Assembly: GCF_001189245.1 (NCBI RefSeq)
Contig: NZ_LFIQ01000052.1
Span: 1-64,000 of the forward strand
Direction: 5' to 3'
DNA: 64,000 nt
Source: Bradyrhizobium pachyrhizi
GTDB lineage: Bacteria > Pseudomonadota > Alphaproteobacteria > Rhizobiales > Xanthobacteraceae
Shown here: piece after piece, positions 1 through 10,853 of the stretch
Layout: every line of letters starts with the position of its first letter
Numbering within the stretch: the first letter of the stretch is position 1
The notes under the pieces: generated by a model
Told to the model about the DNA's origin: nothing
The model's input: only the letters and a program-made list of their open reading frames with translations
Databases searched by the model: none
Program-made: the position numbers and the translations under genes

Positions 1-14
1 TGCGCAATTGCGCA
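1..14. repeat. 14-bp perfect palindrome at the window edge
   Basis: TGCGCAATTGCGCA reads identically on both strands. It lies 24 bp beyond the stop codon of the AraC-type gene. It may be an operator for a gene outside the window or chance; nothing else decides this. Confidence 0.3.
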
Positions 15-37
15 CTAGGCCGGGACGACAGCGGAGG

Positions 38-868
38 TTAGGTCAGCGCGCGCTCGCTCCCGGCTTGCCCGGTGCGGTAGATCGCAAGGTCCCGCGAGCC
101 GGAGAAGATCGCGCGCGGCTTCAGGCCGTAGAAGCGCCGAATCGAGTGGCTGAAATGCGTGCTGTCGGGATAGCCGATATCCTGCGCGAGATGCGCGAGG
201 TTGATGTCCTGGTTGGCGAAGTGCAGCAGATGCCGCGCGCGCTTCCAGGCGCGGAAGGAGCGGAACGAGATTCCGGTCTCCTCCTTGAACAGATGCAGGA
301 AGCGCGAGGGCGATAGCCCGGCTTCCGCGGCGCAGCCCGCCGCGGTCACCGGCTCGCCGGAGAACTGCCCGATGCGGCCGATCGCGCGCACGACACGCGG
401 ATCGAGCACGCGCTGCGGCAGCGCGTCGCCGAAGCACATCGTGTCGAACTCGGCATTCGCGATCGCGTCGCGATGTTGCATCTCGGCGAGCGTCGCATAG
501 GCGTTGCGGATGCGATTGGCGAACAGATGAGAGTCCGGTCCTTGCAGGCGGCGGGCGACGGCTTCGAGCGTGCCGTCGGGCACGCTTTCCGGCTCGATCG
601 CAACGCAGATCGCCGAACGATATTCGCTGGTGATGGTGTGGCGCAGGTTCGGCATCGTCACCGCGAGTTCGCCATGCGACTCGCGGCCTTCGCTGGTCGA
701 CAGATGCAGCCCGTCGCGGATCGCGACATAGACGTGGAATGCGCCGGGACAGCGCTCGCGCGGGCGGCCGAGCAGCCCGGCATAGAACACCCGTTCCGGC
801 GTAATCAGCATCCGGTGACCGGATTGCTGGCTGGAGCTCTGGCACTTCGCGTCCACGATCGCGTCCAT
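38..868 (-). CDS. AraC-family transcriptional regulator
   Basis: A DNA-binding regulator of 276 aa. The C-terminal third carries the two helix-turn-helix units of the AraC/XylS family: the first around residues 172-195 (AAEAGLSPSRFLHLF) and the second around 220-250, ending in the typical RRFYGLKP signature. The N-terminal half is a ligand-sensing type region with no recognisable effector motif. I place the start at 868 because GAGGAGGAA lies just upstream; the open frame extends to 925 without support. It points away from the GST/acyl-CoA dehydrogenase operon, whose last gene ends at 1044 on the same strand, so it could be the distal gene of that unit or independent, because a palindromic repeat (954-1035) lies between them. 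Effector unknown. Confidence 0.85.
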   Translation of the reverse strand: MDAIVDAKCQSSSQQSGHRMLITPERVFYAGLLGRPRERCPGAFHVYVAIRDGLHLSTSEGRESHGELAVTMPNLRHTITSEYRSAICVAIEPESVPDGTLEAVARRLQGPDSHLFANRIRNAYATLAEMQHRDAIANAEFDTMCFGDALPQRVLDPRVVRAIGRIGQFSGEPVTAAGCAAEAGLSPSRFLHLFKEETGISFRSFRAWKRARHLLHFANQDINLAHLAQDIGYPDSTHFSHSIRRFYGLKPRAIFSGSRDLAIYRTGQAGSERALT

Positions 869-953
869 GGCGGTTCCTCCTCGCGCGGCTCTTTGGGCCG
901 CTGCGGCGGAGCTACCATAACGCAAATTCGAGGCCTGTCACCGATGTGAAGAG

Positions 954-1035
954 TCGTCATTCCGGGGCGATGCGACGCATCGAACCCGGAATCTCGAGGT
1001 TCCGGGTCTGGCCCTTCGGACCATCCCCGAACGAC
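954..1035. repeat. Dispersed palindromic intergenic repeat (family 'attccggggc')
   Basis: The element opens with cattccggggcgatgcg, contains a central hairpin (cccggaatctcgag / gttccggg) and closes near accatccccgaacgac. A close relative occupies 10758-10838 and a diverged one 7310-7402. All three are between genes, so it behaves as a dispersed intergenic repeat that can form RNA hairpins at gene ends. Confidence 0.75.
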
Positions 1036-1043
1036 AGCGTAGG

Positions 1044-1699
1044 TTACGGCCGCGCCCGCGGCGCAACGTTCTGTTCCTGACCGGCTTTTTGCTCCGCCGC
1101 GACCGCGCGCTGGTAACCGTCGCGCTGCTGCAGCCGCGCCCAATAGGCCGCGACATTCGGCCCGAAATCCTTGGCGAGGCCGATATTGCCGGCGAGACGG
1201 AGCGCATAACCGTTGGCGATGTCGGCCGCGGTGAAGCGTTCCGCGCAGAGGAATTCCGACTTCGAGGCGGCGGCCTCGACCGCACGCAGCCGGCCCAGGA
1301 ACCATTTTGCATAGTCGCCCGAGACCTGCGGGTTGCGCCGCTCCTCCGGCTCGAGCTGGCTGTAGCGGAGCACCAGCGTCTGCGGAAAGGTCAGCGTTGC
1401 GTCGGAAAAATACATCCAGTTCAGGAACGCGCCATAGGCCGGCTCGTCGACGCCGACAATCAGCGGCGTCGGGCCGTATTTGGTGCCGAGATAGTGGCAG
1501 ATGCCGGAGGACTCCGTCATCCTGGTCTCGCCATCGATCATGAACGGGATGGTGCCGAGCGGATTGATGCCGAGATATTCCTTGGCGAACACCCGCGGCG
1601 GGAACGGCAGCATCTTCAGCTCATAGGCAAGCCCAAGCTCCTCCAGCATCCACAGCGGACGGAACGAGCGCGCGGCATCGCAATGATAGAGCGTGATCA

Positions 1700-1700
<1 letters not shown>
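1044..1700 (-). CDS. Glutathione S-transferase
   Basis: A cytosolic GST-like protein of 218 aa, conjugating or isomerising electrophiles with glutathione. The N-terminal thioredoxin-like fold starts MITLYHCD and contains the cis-proline loop NPLGTIPFM (about residues 52-60) and the glutathione-binding ES pair in MTESSGICHYL. The remainder is the helical C-terminal domain. The start codon overlaps the stop of the upstream acyl-CoA dehydrogenase as TGATG (1 nt shared), so the two are probably translationally coupled. The open frame upstream of 1700 is only a shadow within that dehydrogenase. Substrate unknown; the context suggests detoxifying an intermediate of acyl-CoA catabolism. Confidence 0.88.
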
Positions 1701-2869
<1,169 letters not shown>

Positions 2870-2899
2870 GTTTATCTCGTGTTTTCTCGTCGTCTTTCT

Positions 2900-3025
<126 letters not shown>

Positions 3026-3059
3026 GTTTCCTCTCTCGCAGCTCAACTTGCCGCTGTTC

Positions 3060-4196
3060 TCACAATCCCATCTGCCGGCTCGCGAGATCCTTCATGATCT
3101 CCTCGGTGCCGCCGCCGATCGCGTTGACCTTGACCTCGCGGTAGATGCGCTCGACCTTGACGCCGCGCATGAAGCCGGCGCCGCCGAAGATCTGCACCGC
3201 TTCGGAGGCGCAGTGCGCCATGGTCTGGGTCGCCTGATTCTTCATCATGCAGATCTCGGCGACCGGGCTTTCGCCCTGGCCGAGCCGCCAGGCCAGCATC
3301 TCCAGCATCGCCTGCGAGGCCGCGACCTTCTGCGCCATGTCGACGATCTTGTGCCTGATCACCTGGTGCTGGGCGATCGGCTTGCCGAACGTCTTGCGCT
3401 CCTTGGCATAGGCGATCGCCTCGTCGAGGCAGACGCGCGCATAGGCAGTGCAGCTCGCCGCCATGCCCATGCGCTCGCTGTTGAAGTTCTGCATGATGAT
3501 CTTGAAGCCCTGCCCCTCCTCGCCGATCAGGTTCTCGGCCGGCACGCGGCATTCGTCGAAGTGAAGTGTCGCGGTATCCGAGGCCCACCAGCCCATCTTC
3601 TTCAGCTTGGTGCGGGACAGGCCGGCCGTATTGCCTTCGATCAACAGCAGGCTGACGCCGCCCGGGCCCTCGCCGCCGGTGCGCACCGCGACCGTCAGGT
3701 AGTCGGCGCGCATGCCCGAGGTGATGAAGGTCTTCTCGCCGGAGACGACGTAGTGGTCGGCGTCGCGCCGCGCCCTGGTGCGCAGGTTCGCGACATCGGA
3801 GCCGCCGCTCGGCTCGGTGATCGCGAGCGCGGAGATCTTCTTGCCGGCGAGCACGTCCGGCAGCACCCGCGCCTTGACCTCGGGCCGCGCGGCGCGCGCG
3901 ATCGGCGGCGAGCCGATGGTATGGCTCATCAGGCTCGATGAGACGCCGCCGGCGCCGGCACGCGCCAGCTCCTGCGAGGCCACGATCTTCATGAACTGGT
4001 CGGCGGCGATGCCGCCATACTCTTCCGGGAAGCCAAGGCCGAGCAGCCCGATCGCAGATGCCTTGGCATAGAGCTCGCGCGGAAACTCTCCGTCCTCGTC
4101 CCATTGATGGGCATAAGGCTCGATTTCCCTGGCAACAAAGCGCCGCATCACCTCGCGAAAGGCCTCATGCTCGCCGGTGTAGAACGGGTTTGCCAT
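3060..4196 (-). CDS. Acyl-CoA dehydrogenase
   Basis: Second FAD-dependent acyl-CoA dehydrogenase, 378 aa. Visible motifs are LAITEPSGGSD (residues 124-134) and FITSGMRADY (158-166) for FAD and substrate binding, and the C-terminal YREVKVNAIGGGTEEIM. As in its neighbour the medium-chain catalytic Glu loop is GGG, and Glu241 in NFNSERM is the likely base. It starts MANPFYTGEHEAFR and is transcribed away from the acyl-CoA ligase at 4412, with a 215-bp shared promoter region between them. The two are probably co-regulated members of one degradation pathway. Confidence 0.9.
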   Translation of the reverse strand: MANPFYTGEHEAFREVMRRFVAREIEPYAHQWDEDGEFPRELYAKASAIGLLGLGFPEEYGGIAADQFMKIVASQELARAGAGGVSSSLMSHTIGSPPIARAARPEVKARVLPDVLAGKKISALAITEPSGGSDVANLRTRARRDADHYVVSGEKTFITSGMRADYLTVAVRTGGEGPGGVSLLLIEGNTAGLSRTKLKKMGWWASDTATLHFDECRVPAENLIGEEGQGFKIIMQNFNSERMGMAASCTAYARVCLDEAIAYAKERKTFGKPIAQHQVIRHKIVDMAQKVAASQAMLEMLAWRLGQGESPVAEICMMKNQATQTMAHCASEAVQIFGGAGFMRGVKVERIYREVKVNAIGGGTEEIMKDLASRQMGL

Positions 4197-4411
4197 CCGC
4201 GTGCTCCGTTGATTCTTCCCTCCGACGATGTCCGGATTTCGCCCGGTTCACTTGCGTCGAGTGGCTGCCATCAGTGCCGAGGCCCGGTCCGGCGATTTGC
4301 CAGCCACTAAACGCAAGACAGCATCCTTATACGCCCCCTCCACTGCCAATTCATGGCATCAATTGAGCCAGGAACAGGCGGCGCAAGACTGCCGTTCCGG
4401 AGGAGGGAAAT

Positions 4412-5953
4412 TTGCCGGTTCGTTATTACGACTGGATCGCGCATCATCGCCGGCGCACGCCGGACAAGATGGCGCTTGTCGATCTCGCCAGCGATCGCCG
4501 CTTCAGCTACGCGGAGCTCGACGCCCGCGTGTCGCGGCTCGCCGCCTGGCTGCGCGATGGGCTCAAGGTTGCCCGCGGCGACCGCGTCGCGGTGCTGGCA
4601 CTGAACACGACGGATACGCTGGAGGTGCAGTTCGCCTGCTTCCGGATCGGCGCGATCTTCCTGCCGCTCAACACCCGCCTCACCGTTCCCGAGCTGCGCT
4701 ACATCACCGGCGACGCCGCGCCGAAGGTGATGATCCACGACGACGATCTCGCCGAGACCGCGCTTGCGGTGGCAAAGCTCTGCAATGTCGCTGCGACCGT
4801 GAGGCTCGGCCCAGGCGGCGCCTATGAGGCCGGCATCGCGGCAGCCACGCCACTCGAGCGATTCGAGGAGGTCATGCTCGATGACATCTCGACCATCATG
4901 TACACATCGGGGACGACGGGCCAACCGAAGGGCGCGATCATCACGCATGGGATGACGTTCTGGAATTGCGTCAATCTCGGCGGCCCCGCCTACATCTCGC
5001 CGGCCTCGGTGCTGCTGACGGTGCTGCCGCTATTCCACACCGGCGGGCTGAATTGCTATACCAACCCGGTGCTGCATGCCGGCGGCACTGTGCTGATCAT
5101 GCGCGCCTTCGATCCCGGCGAGGCGCTGAAGCTGATCGGCGATCCCTTGCAGGGCATCAACGTGTTCTTCGGCGTGCCCGCGATCTACCAGTTCATGGCG
5201 CAGCACCCGGCCTTCGCATCAGCGGATTTCAGCCGCCTCGTCATTGGCGGCGTCGGCGGCGCGCCGATGCCAGTGCCGCTGCTCAAGACCTGGGAGGCGC
5301 GCGGCGTCGCGCTGCAGCAGGGCTACGGCATGACCGAGACGTCGCCGGCGGTGATGGTGCTCGACCGCGAGGATGCGGCGCGCAAAGCCGGCTCCTCCGG
5401 CAAGCCGGTGCTGCATACCGAGGTCCGCATCGTGCGGCCCGACGGCAGCGATGCGGCGGTCGGCGAGCTCGGCGAACTCTGGGTCAGGGGGCCGAACATC
5501 ACGCCGGGCTACTGGAACAGGCCGGACGCCAATGCCTCCTCCTTCACCGACGGCTGGCTGCACACCGGCGACGCCACGCGGATCGACGAGGAAGGCTTCT
5601 ACTACATCGTCGACCGCTGGAAGGACATGTACATCTCGGGCGGCGAGAACGTCTATCCGGCCGAGGTCGAGAGCGTGCTGCATCAACTGGCGGCCGTCGC
5701 CGAAGCCGCCGTGATCGGCATCCCCGACGAGCAATGGGGCGAAGTCGGCATGGCGATCATTGCCGTGAAATCAGGCCATTCGCTGACCCCGGCCGAGGTC
5801 CACGCGCACTGCCAGGCCAATCTGGCGCGGTTCAAATGTCCGCGCCTGATCGAATTCATCGAGGTCCTGCCGCGGAACGCGACAGGCAAAATTCATAAGC
5901 CGACGCTCCGGCAGCAATTCAGCCGGCCGAAGCCAACCGATACCGCGGCGTGA
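4412..5953 (+). CDS. Fatty-acid/aryl-CoA ligase (AMP-forming)
   Basis: Activates a carboxylic acid to its acyl-CoA through an acyl-adenylate. The 513-aa protein shows the P-loop motif TIMYTSGTTGQPKG (161-174), YGMTETSP in the middle, GWLHTGD and the hinge region DRWKDMYISGGENVYPAEVE, and the C-terminal catalytic lysine in TGKIHKP. The start is a TTG, chosen because GGAGGAGGG sits 4-11 bases upstream and no ATG fits. It is divergent from the acyl-CoA dehydrogenase at 4196 and 125 bp ahead of a LivK-like binding protein, which suggests the ligase acts on a substrate imported by that transporter. Confidence 0.9.
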   Translation: MPVRYYDWIAHHRRRTPDKMALVDLASDRRFSYAELDARVSRLAAWLRDGLKVARGDRVAVLALNTTDTLEVQFACFRIGAIFLPLNTRLTVPELRYITGDAAPKVMIHDDDLAETALAVAKLCNVAATVRLGPGGAYEAGIAAATPLERFEEVMLDDISTIMYTSGTTGQPKGAIITHGMTFWNCVNLGGPAYISPASVLLTVLPLFHTGGLNCYTNPVLHAGGTVLIMRAFDPGEALKLIGDPLQGINVFFGVPAIYQFMAQHPAFASADFSRLVIGGVGGAPMPVPLLKTWEARGVALQQGYGMTETSPAVMVLDREDAARKAGSSGKPVLHTEVRIVRPDGSDAAVGELGELWVRGPNITPGYWNRPDANASSFTDGWLHTGDATRIDEEGFYYIVDRWKDMYISGGENVYPAEVESVLHQLAAVAEAAVIGIPDEQWGEVGMAIIAVKSGHSLTPAEVHAHCQANLARFKCPRLIEFIEVLPRNATGKIHKPTLRQQFSRPKPTDTAA

Positions 5954-6078
5954 GCCAGACGCGCGCCGCGCGTTCCGGATTTCGCCGCGACAAGGATTGC
6001 CCCGCCGCCGTCTGCCGGGACCGGCTGCGGGTTCGTTGCGTAAGTCCCCAACCAGGATCAATCGAGGAAATTGTCTTT

Positions 6079-7299
6079 ATGAAAACAACAACACTGTCGC
6101 TGCTGGCAGCCGCCACGGCGCTCTGCCTGCTTTCCACCCAGGCCGCCTTTGCACAAAAGAAGTATGATACCGGCGCCTCCGACACCGAGATCAAGATCGG
6201 CAATGTCGAGGCCTATAGCGGTCCCGCCTCCGCCTACGGCGTCATCGGCAAGACCGAAGAAGCCTATTTCAAGATGATCAACGACCAGGGCGGCATCAAC
6301 GGCCGCAAGATCAACTGGATCTCCTATGACGACGGCTACTCGCCGCCGAAGACCGTGGAGCAGATTCGCAAGCTGATCGAGAGCGACGAGGTCTTCCTGG
6401 TGTTCAACGCGCTGGGCACGCCGACCCAGACCGCGGTGCAGAAGTATCACAACGCCAAGAAGGTGCCGCAGCTGTTCCTCGCCACCGGCGCCAGCAAGTG
6501 GAACGATCCGAAGGATTTCCCATGGACCATGGGTTTTCAGCCGAGCTATCGCGTCGAGGCGCGGATCTTCGGCAAGTACATCCTGAAAGCCAAGCCGGAT
6601 GCCAAGGTCGCGATCTTCTACGCCAATGACGATTTCGGCAAGGACTACCTGGTCGGCTTGAAGGAGATCCTCGACAAGTCGAGCGTCAAGATCGTCGCCG
6701 AAGAGAGCTACGAGACCACCGAGCCCTCGATCGACTCCCACATCGTCAAGCTGAAGGACACCGGCGCCGACGTGTTCGTCAACATCTCGACGCCGAAATT
6801 CGCGGCGCAGGCGATCAAGAAGATCGCCGAGCTCAACTGGAAGCCGATGCAGGTGATGACCGACGTCTCGATCTCGATCGGCGCGGTCATGAAGCCCGCC
6901 GGGCTCGAGGCTTCGGAAGGCGTGCTGTCGGCCGGCTATCTGAAGGACGCGTCCGATCCGCAATGGAAGAATGATGAGGGCATGAAGAAGTTCATGGCCT
7001 TCGCCGAGAAGTACATGCCGGGCGCCAACCTCGCCGACGCCAATCTGGTCTATGGCTACGCCGCGGCGCAAACCATGGTGCAGGTACTGAAGCAGGCCGG
7101 CGACAACCTGACACGTGAGAACGTGATGAAGCAGGCCGCCAGCCTGAAGGATTTTGCGCCCGACACGCTGATTCCCGGCATCAGGATCAACACCAGCGCG
7201 ACCGACTTCGCGCCGGTCGAGCAACTCAAGATGATGCAGTTCAAGAACGGGCAGTGGGAGCTGTTCGGCGACATCATCAGCGCCGAGACCGGCGGCTAG
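6079..7299 (+). CDS. ABC transporter substrate-binding protein (LivK/branched-chain amino-acid family)
   Basis: Periplasmic solute-binding protein, 406 aa, of the branched-chain amino acid/amide class (Peripla_BP_6). A clear signal peptide (MKTTTLSLLAAATAL...AAFAQ) covers residues 1-23. The mature protein begins with the family pattern SDTEIKIGNVEAYSGPASAYG. I chose the ATG at 6079 because it begins the signal peptide; the open frame upstream is not signal-like. No permease or ATPase gene lies nearby, so this is an orphan binding protein, frequent in Bradyrhizobium. The ligand is unknown; the neighbouring acyl-CoA ligase hints at an aromatic or short-chain acid. Confidence 0.9.
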   Translation: MKTTTLSLLAAATALCLLSTQAAFAQKKYDTGASDTEIKIGNVEAYSGPASAYGVIGKTEEAYFKMINDQGGINGRKINWISYDDGYSPPKTVEQIRKLIESDEVFLVFNALGTPTQTAVQKYHNAKKVPQLFLATGASKWNDPKDFPWTMGFQPSYRVEARIFGKYILKAKPDAKVAIFYANDDFGKDYLVGLKEILDKSSVKIVAEESYETTEPSIDSHIVKLKDTGADVFVNISTPKFAAQAIKKIAELNWKPMQVMTDVSISIGAVMKPAGLEASEGVLSAGYLKDASDPQWKNDEGMKKFMAFAEKYMPGANLADANLVYGYAAAQTMVQVLKQAGDNLTRENVMKQAASLKDFAPDTLIPGIRINTSATDFAPVEQLKMMQFKNGQWELFGDIISAETGG

Positions 7300-7309
7300 T
7301 CGAGCCTGT

Positions 7310-7402
7310 TATTCCGGGGCGCTCGCGATCGCGAGCGAACCCGGAATCTGAAGCTCGTGGATCGAGATTCCGGGTTCGCGCTCACGCGCGCCCCGGAATG
7401 AC
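7310..7402. repeat. Dispersed palindromic intergenic repeat (family 'attccggggc')
   Basis: Runs from attccggggcgctcgcgatcgcgagcg to gcgccccggaatgac, with near-perfect inverted ends and an internal hairpin (ctcgcgatcgcgag). It lies between two convergent genes and could terminate both. Diverged copy of the repeats at 954 and 10758. Confidence 0.75.
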
Positions 7403-7407
7403 CAGCT

Positions 7408-8175
7408 TCAACTACCCGGCAAGAAAATCGCGAACGGCTCATCGATCGTCCGGCGCAGATGCTCGCGATAGGCGGCGTAGTTCGCGTCATCCGCCGACAC
7501 CCGGCCGAGGCTTGGCTGGGGCACATTCTTCACCGGCAGGAACGCGATCGGCGCGGCAACCGGCGTCAGCAGCGAGCCGCGGCCCGCGAGCAGCGTCGTG
7601 ATGATGCCGTACATCTCGCCGGAATTGCGCGGGCGCGACACCGTGATCACGCGATGCTGGCCGTGCCGGTTGGTCACGAGGTAGACGAAGCCGGATTCAT
7701 TGGGCACCGCCACCTCGCCATACTGGGTGTAATCGGCATCCTGCCGTTCGCCCTCGCGAAAGCCGAGCGATGACGCCGCTTCGTCCCAGGCGATCTCGGT
7801 GCGATAGGCGTAGAGCGCGCCCTGCTCGCCGAACGACGGACGCACCGTGATGTAGGTCCCTTCGATCCGTGCCACCGCGCGGCGCGAATAGGATCCGAGG
7901 CTGTCGGGTGCGATCCCGCCATTGGCAGGTGCGGCCACCGTGATCGCCTCCGGCAGCTTGCGCAAGGACACGCCCAGCGCCTGCTCCAGCCGCACCGTGG
8001 TCGCCAGCGTGAACGGGCGGCGGCCGCCAAGCACCTTTTCCAGCGTCGACAGGCTGAGCTTGGCCTGCTCGGCCAGCGTCTGCCGTGAGATGCGTCGGCG
8101 CGCGATTTCCTCGCGGATGGTCTCCGCGACCTGCTGGCTCTGCTCGGCGGATAGCTGCTTGTCAGGCGTCGGCAT
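7408..8175 (-). CDS. Helix-turn-helix (XRE-type) transcriptional regulator
   Basis: A 255-aa protein with a Cro/CI-type helix-turn-helix near the N-terminus (about residues 20-70: IREEIARRRISRQTLAEQAK then LSTLEKVLGG). The remaining 180 residues form a domain I do not recognise, rich in beta-type segments (ARIEGTYITVRPSF, SGFVYLVTNR, MYGIITTLLAG), possibly a ligand-sensing module. It is convergent with the binding-protein gene and divergent from the VIT/vWA-sortase pair, so it may control that pair through the 200-bp gap. No sequence evidence for its operator. Confidence 0.75.
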   Translation of the reverse strand: MPTPDKQLSAEQSQQVAETIREEIARRRISRQTLAEQAKLSLSTLEKVLGGRRPFTLATTVRLEQALGVSLRKLPEAITVAAPANGGIAPDSLGSYSRRAVARIEGTYITVRPSFGEQGALYAYRTEIAWDEAASSLGFREGERQDADYTQYGEVAVPNESGFVYLVTNRHGQHRVITVSRPRNSGEMYGIITTLLAGRGSLLTPVAAPIAFLPVKNVPQPSLGRVSADDANYAAYREHLRRTIDEPFAIFLPGS

Positions 8176-8374
8176 CCAGATTCCTGCCCGGTTCCCCTTG
8201 ATTCCGCGCAGTCTAGCAGACCGGACAATCCATCACCAAACCGCACAAACCCGCCTCAGCCGGCGGCGGGCCGCGCCGGACGGCGGCCAATCATTGCCGA
8301 TCATTCTGCTCGCGCCAAAACCGCCGTTCTCCATGATCGCGAGGCAGCGAAAGCCTCGCTCGGGAGTGACGAAA

Positions 8375-10648
8375 ATGACGATTTACGATGCATGTGACAG
8401 CAGCCCGCAGATCCGCCTGTCGCGCAGGATGCGCATTGTGCTGTTCTTTCTGGTGGAAGGTGTGGCCGCGCTGGTGATCGGCTTTGCGGCCTTGTTCGTG
8501 AGTTTCGATCCGGTGTGGTCGGCCGAACTGCCGCGACAGGTGGTGCTGCGGCCGAGCGATGCGCGTTCCGGCTCGCTGCTGTTCAAGACCGACGACGGCT
8601 ATGCCGACGCGACCAGGCTCGGCATCGACGTCGACCTCACGGTGTCGGGGCCGACGGTCCGCGCCCGCGTCACGCAAATCTTCCGCAACCCGACCAAGGA
8701 CTGGGTGGAGGCGACCTATGTCTATCCGCTGCCGGCGGGCGGCGCGGTCGACACGCTGAAGATGGTGGTCGGCGACCGCGTCGTAGTCGGCGACATCAAG
8801 GAGCGGCAGCAGGCTCGCGCGATCTACGAGCAGGCCAAGCAGAACGGCCAGAAGGCCGCGCTCACCGAACAGGAGCGGCCCAACATCTTCACCAATTCGG
8901 TCGCCAATATCGGCCCCGGCGAAACCGTGCTGGTGCAGATCGAATATCAGGAGCCGGTGCAGCAGAACGGCAGCGAGTTCTCGCTGCGGGTGCCGATGGT
9001 GGTCGGCCCGCGCTACAATCCGCGCCCGGTGGTGCAGAGCGTCGATCTCCGCGCCGATGGCAACGGCTGGGGCGCCACCACCACCGATCCCGTGCCGGAC
9101 CGCGACCGCATTGCGCGCGAAGTGCTCGATCCGGCGGAAAATGCGCCGGTCAATCCGACCAACGTCACGGTGCACCTCAACGCCGGCTTTCCGCTCGGCG
9201 AGGTGAAGAGCCATTTCCACCAGGTCAAGATCGAGAGCCCCGACAGCACCACGCGCGTCGTCAAGCTCGCCGAAGGCCCGGTGCCGGCCGATCGTGATTT
9301 CGAGCTGACCTGGAAGCCGGCCGCCGAGAAGGCGCCGTCGGTCGGGCTGTTCCGCGAGCATGTCGGCAATTCCGACTATCTGCTGGCCTTCGTCACCCCG
9401 CCGTCGGTCGAGCAGGCGCAACAGAAAACGTTGCCGCGCGAGGTGATCTTCGTGATCGACAATTCCGGTTCGATGAGCGGCACCTCCATCATCCAGGCCA
9501 AGGCGAGCCTGACTTACGCGCTCGGCCGCCTGCAGCCGACCGATCGCTTCAATGTGATCCGGTTCGACGACACCATGGACACGCTGTTCCCGTCGCCGGT
9601 CGCGGCCAACAGCGCCAATATCGGCAGCGCGACGGCGTTCGTCAGCGCGCTGCAGGCCCGCGGCGGCACCGAGATGGTGCCGGCGATGCGCGCGGCGCTG
9701 TCCGACACCAGCCATGGCGACGCCAATTACGTCCGCCAGGTCGTGTTCCTGACCGACGGCGCCATCGGCAACGAGCAGCAATTGTTCGAGACCATCGGCG
9801 CGCTGCGCGGCCGCTCGCGCATCTTCATGGTCGGCATCGGCTCGGCGCCGAACACCTATCTGATGACACGCGCCGCCGAGCTCGGCCGCGGCACCTTCAC
9901 CCATATCGGCTCGGTCGAGCAGGTCGACGAGCGCATGCGCGGCCTGTTCGCCAAGCTGGAGAATCCCGCGGTGACGAATCTCTCCGCGAAATTCTCCGAG
10001 GCGACGGCCGACCTGACGCCGTCGGCACTGCCCGACGTCTATCGCGACGAGCCGCTGGTGCTGGCCGCCAAGCTCGACAAGCTGGCCGGCTCGGTCGAGA
10101 TCAAGGGCCGCATCGGCGACCGTCCGTGGAGCGTGACGCTGCCGCTCGCGAATGCCGCTGAAGGCAGGGGCCTGTCGAAACTGTGGGCGCGCCGCAAGAT
10201 CGCCGATGCCGAGGTGGCGCGCACCACGCGGCAGCAGAGCGCCGAGGACGCCGACAAGACCATCCTCGCGCTGGCGCTGGAGCATCAGTTCGTCACGCGG
10301 CTGACCAGCCTTGTCGCGGTCGACAAGACGCCGAGCCGTCCCGAGGGCGAGCCGCTGAAACTCTCCGAGCTGCCGCTCAACCTGCCCGCCGGCTGGGATT
10401 TTGCGAAGGTGTTCGGCGAGCGTCCGAGTCTGCCGGCCGTACCGGGCGAGCGTCGCGCCGACGCCGGCGACGGCAAGCTGCAGCTCGCTGCGCTGAAGCG
10501 GTCACCGGTCCCCACACAAGGTCCCGGCACGATCCAGCTGCCGAAGACCGCGACTGATGCGGAGCTGAAGATGATCGCGGGCGTGATCCTGCTCACGGTG
10601 AGCCTTCTCCTCCTGATGATCAACCGGCGTCAGACGTCGCCCCAATGA
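8375..10648 (+). CDS. VIT and vWA domain surface protein, sortase substrate
   Basis: A 757-aa exported protein matching the marine proteobacterial sortase-target family (TIGR03788). An N-terminal hydrophobic segment (about residues 20-42) is followed by a vault/inter-alpha-trypsin (VIT) domain (about 75-200) and a von Willebrand A domain starting near 350, with an intact MIDAS motif DNSGSMSG and the later TDG. The C-terminus holds an LPxTG-like sorting signal, LPKTA at 722-726, a hydrophobic stretch and a final RR cluster. The downstream gene is a sortase, so the protein is probably anchored covalently to an unknown acceptor. I start at the ATG at 8375; the frame extends upstream to 7922 only because it is antisense to the XRE gene. 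Confidence 0.88.
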   Translation: MTIYDACDSSPQIRLSRRMRIVLFFLVEGVAALVIGFAALFVSFDPVWSAELPRQVVLRPSDARSGSLLFKTDDGYADATRLGIDVDLTVSGPTVRARVTQIFRNPTKDWVEATYVYPLPAGGAVDTLKMVVGDRVVVGDIKERQQARAIYEQAKQNGQKAALTEQERPNIFTNSVANIGPGETVLVQIEYQEPVQQNGSEFSLRVPMVVGPRYNPRPVVQSVDLRADGNGWGATTTDPVPDRDRIAREVLDPAENAPVNPTNVTVHLNAGFPLGEVKSHFHQVKIESPDSTTRVVKLAEGPVPADRDFELTWKPAAEKAPSVGLFREHVGNSDYLLAFVTPPSVEQAQQKTLPREVIFVIDNSGSMSGTSIIQAKASLTYALGRLQPTDRFNVIRFDDTMDTLFPSPVAANSANIGSATAFVSALQARGGTEMVPAMRAALSDTSHGDANYVRQVVFLTDGAIGNEQQLFETIGALRGRSRIFMVGIGSAPNTYLMTRAAELGRGTFTHIGSVEQVDERMRGLFAKLENPAVTNLSAKFSEATADLTPSALPDVYRDEPLVLAAKLDKLAGSVEIKGRIGDRPWSVTLPLANAAEGRGLSKLWARRKIADAEVARTTRQQSAEDADKTILALALEHQFVTRLTSLVAVDKTPSRPEGEPLKLSELPLNLPAGWDFAKVFGERPSLPAVPGERRADAGDGKLQLAALKRSPVPTQGPGTIQLPKTATDAELKMIAGVILLTVSLLLLMINRRQTSPQ

Positions 10649-10757
10649 CGTCGGATGAAAGGAGGAGGTGCCCCCCGACCTCCTCCTTCAAGCGCGCGCG
10701 CGGCCTTCCCACCCGTCCCCCAAGGGCCGCGCGCGCAACTCTTCCTCAACTCGCAAT

Positions 10758-10838
10758 GTCATTCCGGGGCGATGCGCAGCATCGAACCCGGAATCTCGAG
10801 ATTCCGGGTCTGGTCCTTCGGACCATTCCGGAATGACA
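10758..10838. repeat. Dispersed palindromic intergenic repeat (family 'attccggggc')
   Basis: cattccggggcgatgcgcag through ggaccattccggaatgac, with a central hairpin cggaatctcgagattccg. Nearly identical to 954-1035. It sits between the sortase substrate and its sortase and may shape differential expression of the two. Confidence 0.78.
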
Positions 10839-10853
10839 GCAACAGGCGCAACA

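Noticed and set aside
8291-10285. Long open frame (664 codons) antisense to the VIT/vWA gene
   Set aside because: Composition is typical of a shadow frame in GC-rich DNA and it conflicts with vWA and sorting motifs on the other strand.
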